A stretch of 64,000 bases of DNA, from positions 1 through 64,000 of the forward strand of contig JAGARU010000146.1 in the NCBI GenBank assembly GCA_017622085.1, in the 5' to 3' direction. The notes beneath the pieces were generated by a model. That model was not told where the DNA came from. It saw nothing but the letters and a program-made list of their open reading frames with translations, and did not search any database. Source of the DNA: Clostridia bacterium (GTDB lineage: Bacteria; Bacillota; Clostridia; Oscillospirales; CAG-272). The translations under genes were made by a program, and so were the position numbers. Below, one piece after another: positions 15,885 through 22,971 of this stretch; position 1 is the first letter of the stretch; the number at the start of each line of letters is the position of its first letter.

Positions 15885-16541
15885 TTATGTACCGCTGCCC
15901 TCCACGATGGTGACGATTGCCATGGGGGAGGTATAAATTGCGTTGATCTTATATGCGTCATTTACGCTGATCAGCTCAAACCACTGAGTTTGAGTCTTGC
16001 CCTCCTCCATTTCGATGCGGTAGGTCAGGTCGTTTTCAAGAATGCCGTAGGTTACGGTGAAATAAGCGGACTCCTCATGGCTACCCAGATATTCAACCTC
16101 GATGCCATAGATCATCTGCTGAGTAAAATAGGCGGGGATGCATTCTTCAAAATAGACTTTATCCGCAAAAAGGGCGGCATGGGTCTCATAGTCTGCGTTC
16201 ATCAACGACCAAAGATAACGGGAAATTGTGCCGACGGCTCCGTTGAAGTCCAGGGCCTCTTCCATGGTATAACCTACCATAACGTTACCCTGCCAAAGGC
16301 GGAAATACCGGTCTTTTTCAAGATAGGGCTCATAGGAGAAGATATTTCTATCCGGGTCAAGCAACTCTGAGTCGGGTCCGATGGGTGTGGCGTTATACCG
16401 ATAGAGATAATCCTCAAGGGTTTTGGGGGGCTCGGGGGTATCTTCCGTCAAGAGGTTATAAACATAAGCCGCGGCGGCTATAATAACGAGGATGAGAATG
16501 CCGATTACAATTCTTTTCTTCAGTTTTGTCCTGTTTTTCAT
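15885..16541 (-). CDS. Single-pass membrane protein of unknown function
   Basis: The 218-residue protein has a basic N-terminus (MKNRTKLKKR), one membrane helix (about 11-30) and an extracytoplasmic acidic domain. The ATG at 16541 is chosen because the promoter -10 lies only about 33 bases upstream, leaving little room for the upstream in-frame ATG at 16565. The outer domain (YETHAALFADKVYFEECIPAYF... and YFTVTYGILENDLTYRIEME) suggests a fold like NTF2 or a periplasmic sensor, but this is only an impression. Confidence 0.65.
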   Translation of the reverse strand: MKNRTKLKKRIVIGILILVIIAAAAYVYNLLTEDTPEPPKTLEDYLYRYNATPIGPDSELLDPDRNIFSYEPYLEKDRYFRLWQGNVMVGYTMEEALDFNGAVGTISRYLWSLMNADYETHAALFADKVYFEECIPAYFTQQMIYGIEVEYLGSHEESAYFTVTYGILENDLTYRIEMEEGKTQTQWFELISVNDAYKINAIYTSPMAIVTIVEGSGT

Positions 16542-16573
16542 ATCATATTCACTTTCAAAAAACACTTTTCTTT

Positions 16574-16602
16574 ATTATACAATGCTTTTTTTGCACAATC
16601 AA
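16574..16602 (-). promoter_or_regulatory. Sigma-A-type promoter, minus strand
   Basis: TTGATT (16597-16602), 17 bases, TATAAT (16574-16579), directly upstream of the 15885-16541 gene. Confidence 0.75.
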
Positions 16603-16645
16603 GCCCCAAAGGCAACCTTTTTGTAAACATTTTGGAGGGTTGCAC

Positions 16646-16675
16646 TTGACAGAATAAGGTAAAAACAATTATAAT
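16646..16675 (+). promoter_or_regulatory. Sigma-A-type promoter of the acyl carrier protein gene
   Basis: TTGACA (16646-16651), 18 bases, TATAAT (16670-16675). The transcript leader is about 65 bases and ends in TAAGGAGG before the start codon. Confidence 0.8.
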
Positions 16676-16748
16676 GGATGTATGGATACTGGATTTTTCC
16701 GTATCTGGATCATTTTGAAACTTATGAATTTTTAAGGAGGCTTTTCCC

Positions 16749-16976
16749 ATGTTTGAAAAACTTAAGGAGATTCTTGTTGAGGAGATCAACGTAAATCCCG
16801 ATGATATTGTTCCTTCCGCTGAGCTGATCAACGATCTTGGTATTAACTCTCTGGAGCTTGCTGACCTTGTTCTTCTTTGCGAGGAGCAGTTCGATATTGA
16901 AATCGACGAGAATGCGGCTCGCACCTTCGTTACCATTCAGGACGTTGTAAACTATCTGGAAACTATTGTAAAATAA
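16749..16976 (+). CDS. Acyl carrier protein
   Basis: The 75-residue acidic protein has the four-helix ACP pattern and the phosphopantetheine serine at position 34 in GINSLELADLV. The usual Asp before the serine (DSL) is Asn here, which is unusual for a housekeeping AcpP and suggests a specialised carrier. TAAGGAGG precedes the ATG. A glycosyltransferase gene follows after 6 bases, and a phosphopantetheinyl transferase that could load it lies at 18483. The acyl group and pathway are unknown. Confidence 0.85.
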   Translation: MFEKLKEILVEEINVNPDDIVPSAELINDLGINSLELADLVLLCEEQFDIEIDENAARTFVTIQDVVNYLETIVK

Positions 16977-16982
16977 TTTTAC

Positions 16983-17726
16983 ATGAGCGATAAGATCAAC
17001 ATTCGCGGCGTTCTCTTCGACAACGTAACGCTGTCGGAGGCTACTTCCCTTACTGTGGAGCATCTTGCACACGGTGACGGTTTGTTTTCGGTTTTTACAC
17101 CCAATTCTGAGATTGTACAGCTTTGTATTGAAGACAACGGGTTTTACCCTTTGATCAATTCTGCCTCCCTTGTAATTCCCGACGGAATCGGGGTTATCAA
17201 GGCATCCAGGATTCTGCGCACCCCTTTAAAAGAAAAGGTGGCCGGCGTTGAGTTAGGCGAGGCCGTGCTGAAGCACTGTGCGGAACGTGGAATTGGTGTA
17301 TTTTTCCTTGGTGCCAAGCCCGGTGTAGCCGATGAGGCGGCACAGGCTATGGAGAAAAAATATCCCGGCTTATCCGTTTGCGGCACGCACGACGGGTACT
17401 TTGAAAAAACGGGTGAGGAAAACGATGCGGTCATTGCCGAGGTCGTTGCCTCCGGTGCTAAGGTTCTTTTCGTTTGCCTGGGCGTGCCCGCGCAGGAAAA
17501 ATGGATCGACGCGAATCGCGCACGGCTGAACGGCGTTAAGGTCGCCTTGGCCTTGGGTGGTTCCCTTGATGTTTACTCCGGAAACGTAAAACGCGCCCCT
17601 AAGCTCTTTATCCGTTTAGAGCTTGAGTGGTTTTACCGTCTATTAAAGGAGCCGAAGCGCATCGGACGCATGATGAAGTTACCCAAGTTCTATTTCGGCA
17701 CTTGGCTTTATCGCATGAAGCACTAA
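16983..17726 (+). CDS. WecG/TagA/CpsF-family glycosyltransferase
   Basis: This 247-residue enzyme belongs to the GT26 family, which transfers an amino sugar from UDP to a lipid-linked sugar in wall teichoic acid or polysaccharide synthesis. Family motifs visible are TPNSEIVQL, IPDGIGV, GVELGEAVL, FFLGAKPGVA, GYF, VCLGVPAQEKWI and LGGSLDVYSGNVKRAP. It is linked to the ACP gene by a 6-base gap with a weak ribosome-binding site, suggesting coupled expression. The exact sugar cannot be told from sequence. Confidence 0.9.
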   Translation: MSDKINIRGVLFDNVTLSEATSLTVEHLAHGDGLFSVFTPNSEIVQLCIEDNGFYPLINSASLVIPDGIGVIKASRILRTPLKEKVAGVELGEAVLKHCAERGIGVFFLGAKPGVADEAAQAMEKKYPGLSVCGTHDGYFEKTGEENDAVIAEVVASGAKVLFVCLGVPAQEKWIDANRARLNGVKVALALGGSLDVYSGNVKRAPKLFIRLELEWFYRLLKEPKRIGRMMKLPKFYFGTWLYRMKH

Positions 17727-17765
17727 AAATATGGGGATAACGGAATCCGTTATCCCCATTTCCCT
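17725..17765. terminator. Bidirectional terminator between convergent genes
   Basis: ATGGGGATAACGG (17731-17743) and CCGTTATCCCCAT (17747-17759) form a perfect 13-bp stem with a 3-base loop. It lies between the glycosyltransferase and the cytidylate-kinase-like gene and is another intact terminator between convergent genes. Confidence 0.9.
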
Positions 17766-17766
17766 T

Positions 17767-18393
17767 TTATTTTGTTGCTAAACGAATGTAATCAGAAATT
17801 AGATTGGCAGCGCCCTGCATACCGATCTTTGCAGTATTGATCATCAGATCGTAATTCTCACTCTTGCCCCATTTATTTCCGGTGTAGTAATTATAGTAGT
17901 TCGCTCTCTGCTTATCGGATTTTAAGATCATATCCTTGACCTTGCTCTCCGACATATCCGGATGGCTCTCCATTACGCGGGCCATACGGGCGTCAAAATC
18001 CGAGTAGATGAACACGCGGATACACTTGGGCTCATCTTTCAGAACGTAGTCGGCACAGCGGCCAACAAATACGCTGGGTGCGTTGGCGGCAGCTTCCTTG
18101 ATGACCTGCGTTTGTGCTACAAACAGCTTGTCGTTCAAGGGAAGATCAAAAGCAGTTCCAATGCCGCGAGCGCCAAAGGAGGTTACACCCATAGCGATGG
18201 CATACAGGAGGCTTCCGGTGGCTTTTTCATCTGCTTCCTTAATAACCTCATGGTCGAGACCGGATTTTTCCGATGCCAATGCAATCAAGTTCTTGTCGTA
18301 ATACTCCATTCCCTCTTTAGCGGCCAACAGCTTGCCAACCTCGCGGCCTCCGCTACCATACTGGCGTGCGATTGTTACGATTACGTTTGACAT
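17767..18393 (-). CDS. Cytidylate kinase-like family protein
   Basis: The 208-residue P-loop protein begins MSNVIVTIARQYGSGGREVG, the glycine-rich loop of the cytidylate kinase-like (AAA_26) family common in Clostridia. Other features are YYDKNLI, FVGRCADYVLKD and a C-terminal NTAKIG. Most members are not the essential Cmk and have no proven substrate. The ATG at 18393 is preferred to upstream 18435 because AAGGAG lies 7 bases before it. Confidence 0.85.
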   Translation of the reverse strand: MSNVIVTIARQYGSGGREVGKLLAAKEGMEYYDKNLIALASEKSGLDHEVIKEADEKATGSLLYAIAMGVTSFGARGIGTAFDLPLNDKLFVAQTQVIKEAAANAPSVFVGRCADYVLKDEPKCIRVFIYSDFDARMARVMESHPDMSESKVKDMILKSDKQRANYYNYYTGNKWGKSENYDLMINTAKIGMQGAANLISDYIRLATK

Positions 18394-18482
18394 AAGAAAA
18401 CTCCTTCTTGATATATCTTTTGTATCATTATACACTTTTTTTGCGGTTTTGTAAATATCTTCCGCCTAATTTGGAGAGTTTT

Positions 18483-19049
18483 ATGCTAAAAATCATCTAT
18501 AAACGGTTCAATATTGAGGGTCTTTCTCCAAAGGAGCGACGGCATATCGAGCACGAGGGTGCTTGGGAGCTGTTGCAGGGGGAGCTATGTGCCCTTGGAA
18601 TTTCTGCCTCGGACATACAGGTTTGTGAGAGTGGGAAGCCTTATCTTGGGGGTTCTTCCCTACACTTCAATCTATCCCATTCCGAGGGGTTCTGCCTTTG
18701 CGCCATTTCCGATGCGCCCGTTGGAGTTGACGTAGAGGCGATACATCCGAAGGAACCCGCCTCCATGCAACGGATGGCGGAGCGGATGTTTACGGAGCAT
18801 GAGCGACAGAGATTGGATGTTGCGAACTGTTCGGCGGAAGTATTTTATGAAATCTGGGTAAAGAAAGAGGCGATTGTCAAGCGTGACGGCGTTGGCATTA
18901 CCGGCATGGCTATGGTTGACTCCGATGAAGCTCCGGTTCATTTTACACGGATCGGTGAGTTCGCCTTGGCCGTTTGCACGGACGCGGAGGATCCGATTGT
19001 GTGGTGCGAGAAACCCGACAACGGTTCGCACAGAATGTCGGGCAATTAA
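18483..19049 (+). CDS. 4'-phosphopantetheinyl transferase (Sfp type)
   Basis: The 188-residue enzyme moves phosphopantetheine from CoA to the serine of carrier proteins. Conserved motifs are FNLSHSEG, VGVDVEAI (Mg-binding) and FYEIWVKKEAIVKRDG. The ATG at 18483 follows TTGGAG by 7 bases; the frame extends upstream to 18408 but that part overlaps the divergent gene's leader. It is probably the activator of the carrier protein encoded at 16749. Confidence 0.9.
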   Translation: MLKIIYKRFNIEGLSPKERRHIEHEGAWELLQGELCALGISASDIQVCESGKPYLGGSSLHFNLSHSEGFCLCAISDAPVGVDVEAIHPKEPASMQRMAERMFTEHERQRLDVANCSAEVFYEIWVKKEAIVKRDGVGITGMAMVDSDEAPVHFTRIGEFALAVCTDAEDPIVWCEKPDNGSHRMSGN

Positions 19050-19091
19050 CTTTGCTTTCCGGTACAATAAGGTCAGACAGGAGGGATCAAG

Positions 19092-19991
19092 ATGGATTGG
19101 ATTACAGGAATTGAACGGGCAATCAACTACATTGAAGAGCATCTGACCGAAGAGATCGACTATGAGGCAGTGGCGGCACAAAGCTTTTCCTCCGGGTACC
19201 ATTTTCAGCGGGTATTCAGCATCCTCTGCGGCTACACCTTAGGCGAATACATTCGCAACCGACGCCTTACCTTGGCCGGAGCAGAACTGGCCGCCGGTCA
19301 CGCAAAGGTAATTGACGTAGCGCTCAAATACGGTTACGACAGCCCCGATAGCTTTGCCAAGGCGTTCCAAAGATTCCACGGCATCAAGCCGTCCGAGGCG
19401 CGCGCGGACGCCAGTGTGCTGAAGTCCTTCTCCCGTCTGTCCATTAAAATTTCTTTGGAAGGCGGTACCACGATGAATTACAGAATTGAAGAAAAAAAGG
19501 CCACGATACTGACCGGATACAAGCGTCATTTTGAGGGTGTACCCGGCGAAAGAGCAGACCAGGAATGCGAAATGTACGTCAGCACCCGGCCCCATCAATA
19601 CATTTTGGGGGCTTTATCCGGAGACATTGAGCTGGATTACAACGTAATTACAAACGTAAACGACGAGGGCTACGATTTTTATATTGCCTACCAGCTGCCG
19701 GAATATTACCGTAAGAATCTGAGTAAGCGAGGCGTTCTTGGGGAGGGGTGGGCCAAAGAATTTGAGGATGTGTTTATCCCTCAGCAGACCTACGCCATTT
19801 TTGAGACGGAGCGATGTGCGTATCCGACGCTGACGTTCCTTGATTTGAGAAAGCGGATCGCCGCAGAGTGGCTCCCTAACTCCGGCTACCGTCTGGTGGA
19901 TGCGCCGGAGCTGGTGGTGTCTCACTGCTATCGGAGAGAACGGTCCAACGACCGATACCGTGAGCTTTGGATTCCGGTCGAAAAAATTTGA
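19092..19991 (+). CDS. AraC-family regulator with GyrI-like effector domain
   Basis: The 299-residue protein has the AraC double helix-turn-helix at residues 1-105 (EEIDYEAVAAQSFSSGYHFQ and VALKYGYDSPDSFAKAFQRFHG). A GyrI-like small-molecule-binding domain follows, starting MNYRIEEKKATILTGYKR and ending YRELWIPVEK. This arrangement is the Rob/BmrR-like ligand-responsive type; the ligand is unknown. AGGAGGG lies 8 bases before the ATG. A strong terminator follows. Confidence 0.9.
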   Translation: MDWITGIERAINYIEEHLTEEIDYEAVAAQSFSSGYHFQRVFSILCGYTLGEYIRNRRLTLAGAELAAGHAKVIDVALKYGYDSPDSFAKAFQRFHGIKPSEARADASVLKSFSRLSIKISLEGGTTMNYRIEEKKATILTGYKRHFEGVPGERADQECEMYVSTRPHQYILGALSGDIELDYNVITNVNDEGYDFYIAYQLPEYYRKNLSKRGVLGEGWAKEFEDVFIPQQTYAIFETERCAYPTLTFLDLRKRIAAEWLPNSGYRLVDAPELVVSHCYRRERSNDRYRELWIPVEKI

Positions 19992-19996
19992 TCGTG

Positions 19997-20022
19997 CCGC
20001 CGCCCGCCTTTGTGGGCGGCGG
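19997..20022 (+). terminator. GC-rich terminator
   Basis: CCGCCGCCCGC (19997-20007) and GTGGGCGGCGG (20012-20022), 11-bp stem with one wobble pair, followed by TCTTGCGTTTCTTT. Confidence 0.75.
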
Positions 20023-20086
20023 TCTTGCGTTTCTTTGGAGATTATGTTACAATATAGCAAAAACTTTCTTTCTAGGAGAGATCGTA

Positions 20087-20596
20087 ATGAAATATCTGAT
20101 CGTTGTTGATATGCAAAAGGACTTTGTGGACGGTGCGCTTGGCACGGCGGAGGCAGTGGCAATTCTTCCCCGGGTGCGGGAAAAGATTGCGAACTATCGT
20201 GCGGCCGGTGGTCGCATCCTTTTCACGCGAGACACCCATCAAGCCAATTATCTTTCGACCACGGAGGGCAAGCATTTGCCCGTTGAGCACTGTATTGAGG
20301 GCACGGACGGCTGGCAGATCTATGAGGGATTGGCCGATGCGGAGGCTTACATTATAAACAAGCCTACCTTTGGATATCTTAACTGGACAGAGCATATCAC
20401 GGGCGATGAGGAGCTTTCCATCGAGCTGATCGGATTGTGTACGGACATTTGTGTGGTGTCCAATGCGCTGATTTTAAAAGCGCTCTTCCCTGATGCAGAA
20501 ATTCTTGTAGACAGCTCCGCTTGTGCCGGTGTAACTCCGGCAACGCATGAAGCAGCGTTGGCTACGATGAGGATGTGTCAGATTGACGTAAAATGA
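20087..20596 (+). CDS. Isochorismatase-family hydrolase, nicotinamidase-like
   Basis: The 169-residue protein has the cysteine hydrolase triad of the family: D8 (VVDMQKDFVDG), K92 (NKPTFGYLNW) and C122 (CTDICVVSNAL). HQANY resembles the metal-binding D-x-H region of nicotinamidases. The likely reaction is amide hydrolysis of nicotinamide or a related compound in NAD salvage. AGGAGAG lies 6 bases before the ATG at 20087, which matches the family N-terminus. The next gene starts 13 bases after the stop, so the two are probably co-transcribed. Confidence 0.85.
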   Translation: MKYLIVVDMQKDFVDGALGTAEAVAILPRVREKIANYRAAGGRILFTRDTHQANYLSTTEGKHLPVEHCIEGTDGWQIYEGLADAEAYIINKPTFGYLNWTEHITGDEELSIELIGLCTDICVVSNALILKALFPDAEILVDSSACAGVTPATHEAALATMRMCQIDVK

Positions 20597-20609
20597 TGGG
20601 AGAAAATCC

Positions 20610-21179
20610 ATGAAATACTTTTATCACGGTTCCGGACAAAGTGGGATTCTGTGCCTGGAGGCGCGGTCGCGTTTGCATGGAACCGAAGAGAGCGTCGTTT
20701 ACTTAACGGACAGTCTTCCCTACGCGCTTTTTTATCTTTGGGATGAATCACACGTTGGCTTTTCCTGCAAGCACATAACGGCTTGGGTGAAGGACGGCGT
20801 TGTGTATTATGAGGAGCAATTTCCCGATCAGCTGGCCACCTTTTACAAAGGAGCGGTTGGGTATTTATATCGAATTGCCATGGAGGATGGCTACTATCCT
20901 GTAGACGGTCGCGAGACGATGTTTTATGCGTCAACAAAGCAGGAGATCGAAAAAGTTGATTGTATTGCGGACGTTTATGCTGAGATTTTGCGCCAAGAAG
21001 CTCTTGGTGCTATAAAAATCTTACGATATAACGAGCAGACTGAAGAGCGAAAGGCATGGCTGACCGGGATGGTAGCGGAAGGAATCCGCCGGGCTAATTA
21101 TTATGCAGAAGATTTACTCAGAGCGGAATTTATGAAGACATACTTCCCTACCGCGTGGGAGCTGGCACAGCAAAAATAA
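20610..21179 (+). CDS. Hypothetical protein, possibly ADP-ribosyltransferase-like fold
   Basis: The 189-residue soluble protein has no firm family assignment. Its N-terminus, YFYHGSGQSGILCLEARSRL...VVYLTDSLPYALFYL, has the order H-G-S, then Y-L-T, then A-x-x-Y, seen in ADP-ribosyltransferase-fold proteins. The rest does not confirm it. It is coupled to the nicotinamidase-like gene, which would make an NAD-linked role plausible. Its TAA stop codon runs directly into the A-run of the split terminator around cassette 2. Confidence 0.6.
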   Translation: MKYFYHGSGQSGILCLEARSRLHGTEESVVYLTDSLPYALFYLWDESHVGFSCKHITAWVKDGVVYYEEQFPDQLATFYKGAVGYLYRIAMEDGYYPVDGRETMFYASTKQEIEKVDCIADVYAEILRQEALGAIKILRYNEQTEERKAWLTGMVAEGIRRANYYAEDLLRAEFMKTYFPTAWELAQQK

Positions 21180-21192
21180 AAAAAGCCGATCG

Positions 21193-21561
21193 GAAGGGGT
21201 GCCTTCCATAAAGCAGGTTTTACCTGCCGAAAAAACAAAAGGAGTACGGACGATTTGTTCGTACTCCTTTTCACACGCCTTGCTCTGCAAGGTATAGTGT
21301 ATTACACCTTTTCGTTGTACTATCGGGCGGCAACATAGCCTTCCTCCGGGAGGAAGGTGGCACGCGAAGCGTGACGGAAGGAGCCCACGTTACTTTGAAA
21401 TAAGCAATACCTTTCTTGTAACGCGCTCTCCCTCACTCGACTTCGTCGTGAGCTCCCTCCCGGGGGGAGCCTTTGGTTTGTGCGTCCCGAAAGTCCGTCT
21501 GTTTTTCCTGACAAGCACTGCTTTTGTGGACACAAAAGCGAAGCCCCGCGCAAGGCGGGGC
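21193..21561. repeat. Conserved tail of cassette 2
   Basis: A gene-free stretch homologous to 15266-15623 in reverse. It has the right-end inverted repeat, a hairpin with GGAGTACG, the palindrome CCTTGCTCTGCAAGG, the R2 repeat, and a GC-rich hairpin (AGCCCCGCGC) that ends 5 bases before the XRE stop codon and would terminate that gene. Confidence 0.85.
21337..21475. repeat. R2 copy of the dispersed palindromic repeat
   Basis: Begins GCCTTCCTCCGGGAGGAAGG and ends CTCCCTCCCGGGGGGAGCC; internal arms GGCACGCGAAGCGTGACGG and ACTCGACTTCGTCGTGAGC are small palindromes. Same architecture as R1, R3 and R4. Confidence 0.85.
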
Positions 21562-21566
21562 GAGGA

Positions 21567-22616
21567 TCAGATGTTAAAATGTTTTTGAAAATCTTCTCTG
21601 TCGTATAACTTATCAAATGGACTACGTTTTATAGCTTCATAAAAATCTTCCACATGTTTTGTCCCGCCCGTTCTCCAAAAATTATCAGGATTATATTCCA
21701 GTTGATTGAGAAAAGGGCTTGTAAAACGATAAACAGTATTTTCCCTATCAGAATCATCGGCAGCTGTCGCATATTCAAGAGCTTTCTGCAAATGACAAAT
21801 AGCCTTTTCGTATTCTCCGTTTGATGTATATATGGCTGCTCTTTTACGATAATTATGTGCGAGATAATCATTATAATAGAGATAGTTGCCATCTGTAATT
21901 ATCGAATTTAATATCTGCTCCTGCGCTTCGCAAGCTGCCATGTCGTCATTGCCTATATGATCCAAAATTTCTGACAGCATATTAGCTAACATCTTTTGAT
22001 AATGTTTTGTTTTTTCTTGTCCTTGTAAGCAATCTAAAAGAACTCGGTCTTTACTTACACCTCTGCTATCCGGATACATTTCGGCATATCTTTTGGCCTC
22101 ATCGTGCCTTTCTCTAAAGCAAAGATACTGCACAATACCTTGTACCGCACTTGTTTTAATCTTCGTATCGGTTGCATTTTCTATAACAGTAGCAAAATGC
22201 TTGATCGCTTTTTCTTGTTCAGCAATATACTCTTTATCATCCTTAAAGTCAAAGGAACGCATAGCCTCACACCACGCAAGCCAATTAAGATATTTCATTT
22301 CTCCGGGATACTCAGCCACGGCAGTACAGGCAATCTCATATCGTTTGGCAAGATCGCCGCTTATCCAAGTTTCACGCTCTTCTTTTTCGAGTTTCTCTCG
22401 GCGCGCATCTGTACCGTCATTTTTTAGTCCTAATAATTCATCAGCTGAAACTTGAAGCAATTTCGTCAAAGGACCAATCAACGAAAGATCGGGACTTGAT
22501 AATCCACACTCCCATTTTGAAACTGCTTGATAGGACACGCAAAGATAGTCCGCAAGCTTCTCCTGTGTCAAATCATTCTTTTTTCGTAATTCTTTAATTT
22601 TTTCGCCTATTGTCAT
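21567..22616 (-). CDS. XRE-family regulator with helical C-terminal region
   Basis: The 349-residue protein starts MTIGEKIKELRKKNDLTQEK with a complete helix-turn-helix through YQAVSKWECGLSSPDLSLI. A helical region with TPR-like spacing follows. The ATG at 22616 has AGAGGTGA 5 bases upstream. The gene is AT-rich and is the sole gene of cassette 2. A palindrome, CAACCTGTGGTTG (22713-22725), upstream could be its own operator. The regulated process is unknown. Confidence 0.85.
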   Translation of the reverse strand: MTIGEKIKELRKKNDLTQEKLADYLCVSYQAVSKWECGLSSPDLSLIGPLTKLLQVSADELLGLKNDGTDARREKLEKEERETWISGDLAKRYEIACTAVAEYPGEMKYLNWLAWCEAMRSFDFKDDKEYIAEQEKAIKHFATVIENATDTKIKTSAVQGIVQYLCFRERHDEAKRYAEMYPDSRGVSKDRVLLDCLQGQEKTKHYQKMLANMLSEILDHIGNDDMAACEAQEQILNSIITDGNYLYYNDYLAHNYRKRAAIYTSNGEYEKAICHLQKALEYATAADDSDRENTVYRFTSPFLNQLEYNPDNFWRTGGTKHVEDFYEAIKRSPFDKLYDREDFQKHFNI

Positions 22617-22712
22617 TAGAATCACCTCTTGAAATTTATTGAATCCGGATTCTGATATTATTGTAACACACATCAAATGCCAAAACAATAACTTGTTTTT
22701 CGAACTGTGACG

Positions 22713-22725
22713 CAACCTGTGGTTG
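22713..22725. promoter_or_regulatory. Candidate operator of the cassette 2 regulator
   Basis: A 13-bp palindrome, CAACC-TGT-GGTTG, about 97 bases upstream of the XRE gene, with AACTTGTT at 22690-22697. A similar pair of elements precedes the XRE gene of cassette 4. Confidence 0.4.
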
Positions 22726-22740
22726 AGTTCGCAAAAAGAA

Positions 22741-22770
22741 TGGCGCACCTGCTTTATCGCAGGTACGCCA
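22741..22770. repeat. Hairpin head of cassette 2
   Basis: TGGCGCACCTGC and GCAGGTACGCCA around TTTATC. Exact reverse complement of the 30-base core at the head of cassette 1. Confidence 0.9.
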
Positions 22771-22793
22771 AACGATCGGCTTTTTTCTTGTTA

Positions 22794-22946
22794 TTACTGT
22801 TCGTCCTTACTCTTGGGGGGGCGTCCGAAGATGTAACCGAGAAGAACAATGGATAAAATGATAACGCCCATTACGGCGAAAATGCCAAGCATTCCCTTGC
22901 CCATGTACTGGAGGCTATCGATGAAGTTTTGAGGATTGAATTCCAT
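22794..22946 (-). CDS. OadG-like small subunit of a sodium-pump decarboxylase
   Basis: This 50-residue protein has one membrane helix (GKGMLGIFAVMGVIILSIVL) and a short polar tail ending PPKSKDEQ. That is the shape of gamma subunits of sodium-transporting carboxylate decarboxylases, which anchor the complex. AAAGGAAA lies 5 bases before the ATG. It starts 25 bases after the beta-subunit stop codon and shares its transcript. It is shorter than E. coli-type OadG (about 80). Confidence 0.7.
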   Translation of the reverse strand: MEFNPQNFIDSLQYMGKGMLGIFAVMGVIILSIVLLGYIFGRPPKSKDEQ

Positions 22947-22971
22947 ACATTTTCCTTTCTGTCACGTGGAC

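Larger units (their letters stand above)
21193..22772. mobile_element. Cassette 2: XRE-type cargo inserted in a terminator loop
   Basis: The flanks AAAAAAGCCGATCG (21179-21192) and CGATCGGCTTTTTT (22773-22786) are exact inverted copies forming one terminator between the convergent 20610-21179 gene and the OadG-like gene. The 1580-base insert lies in opposite orientation to cassette 1. Its ends are imperfect inverted repeats (18 of 22), its head hairpin is identical over 30 bases to that of cassette 1, and its tail (21193-21561) is homologous to that of cassette 1. The cargo gene between them is unrelated. No transposase is present. Confidence 0.75.
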
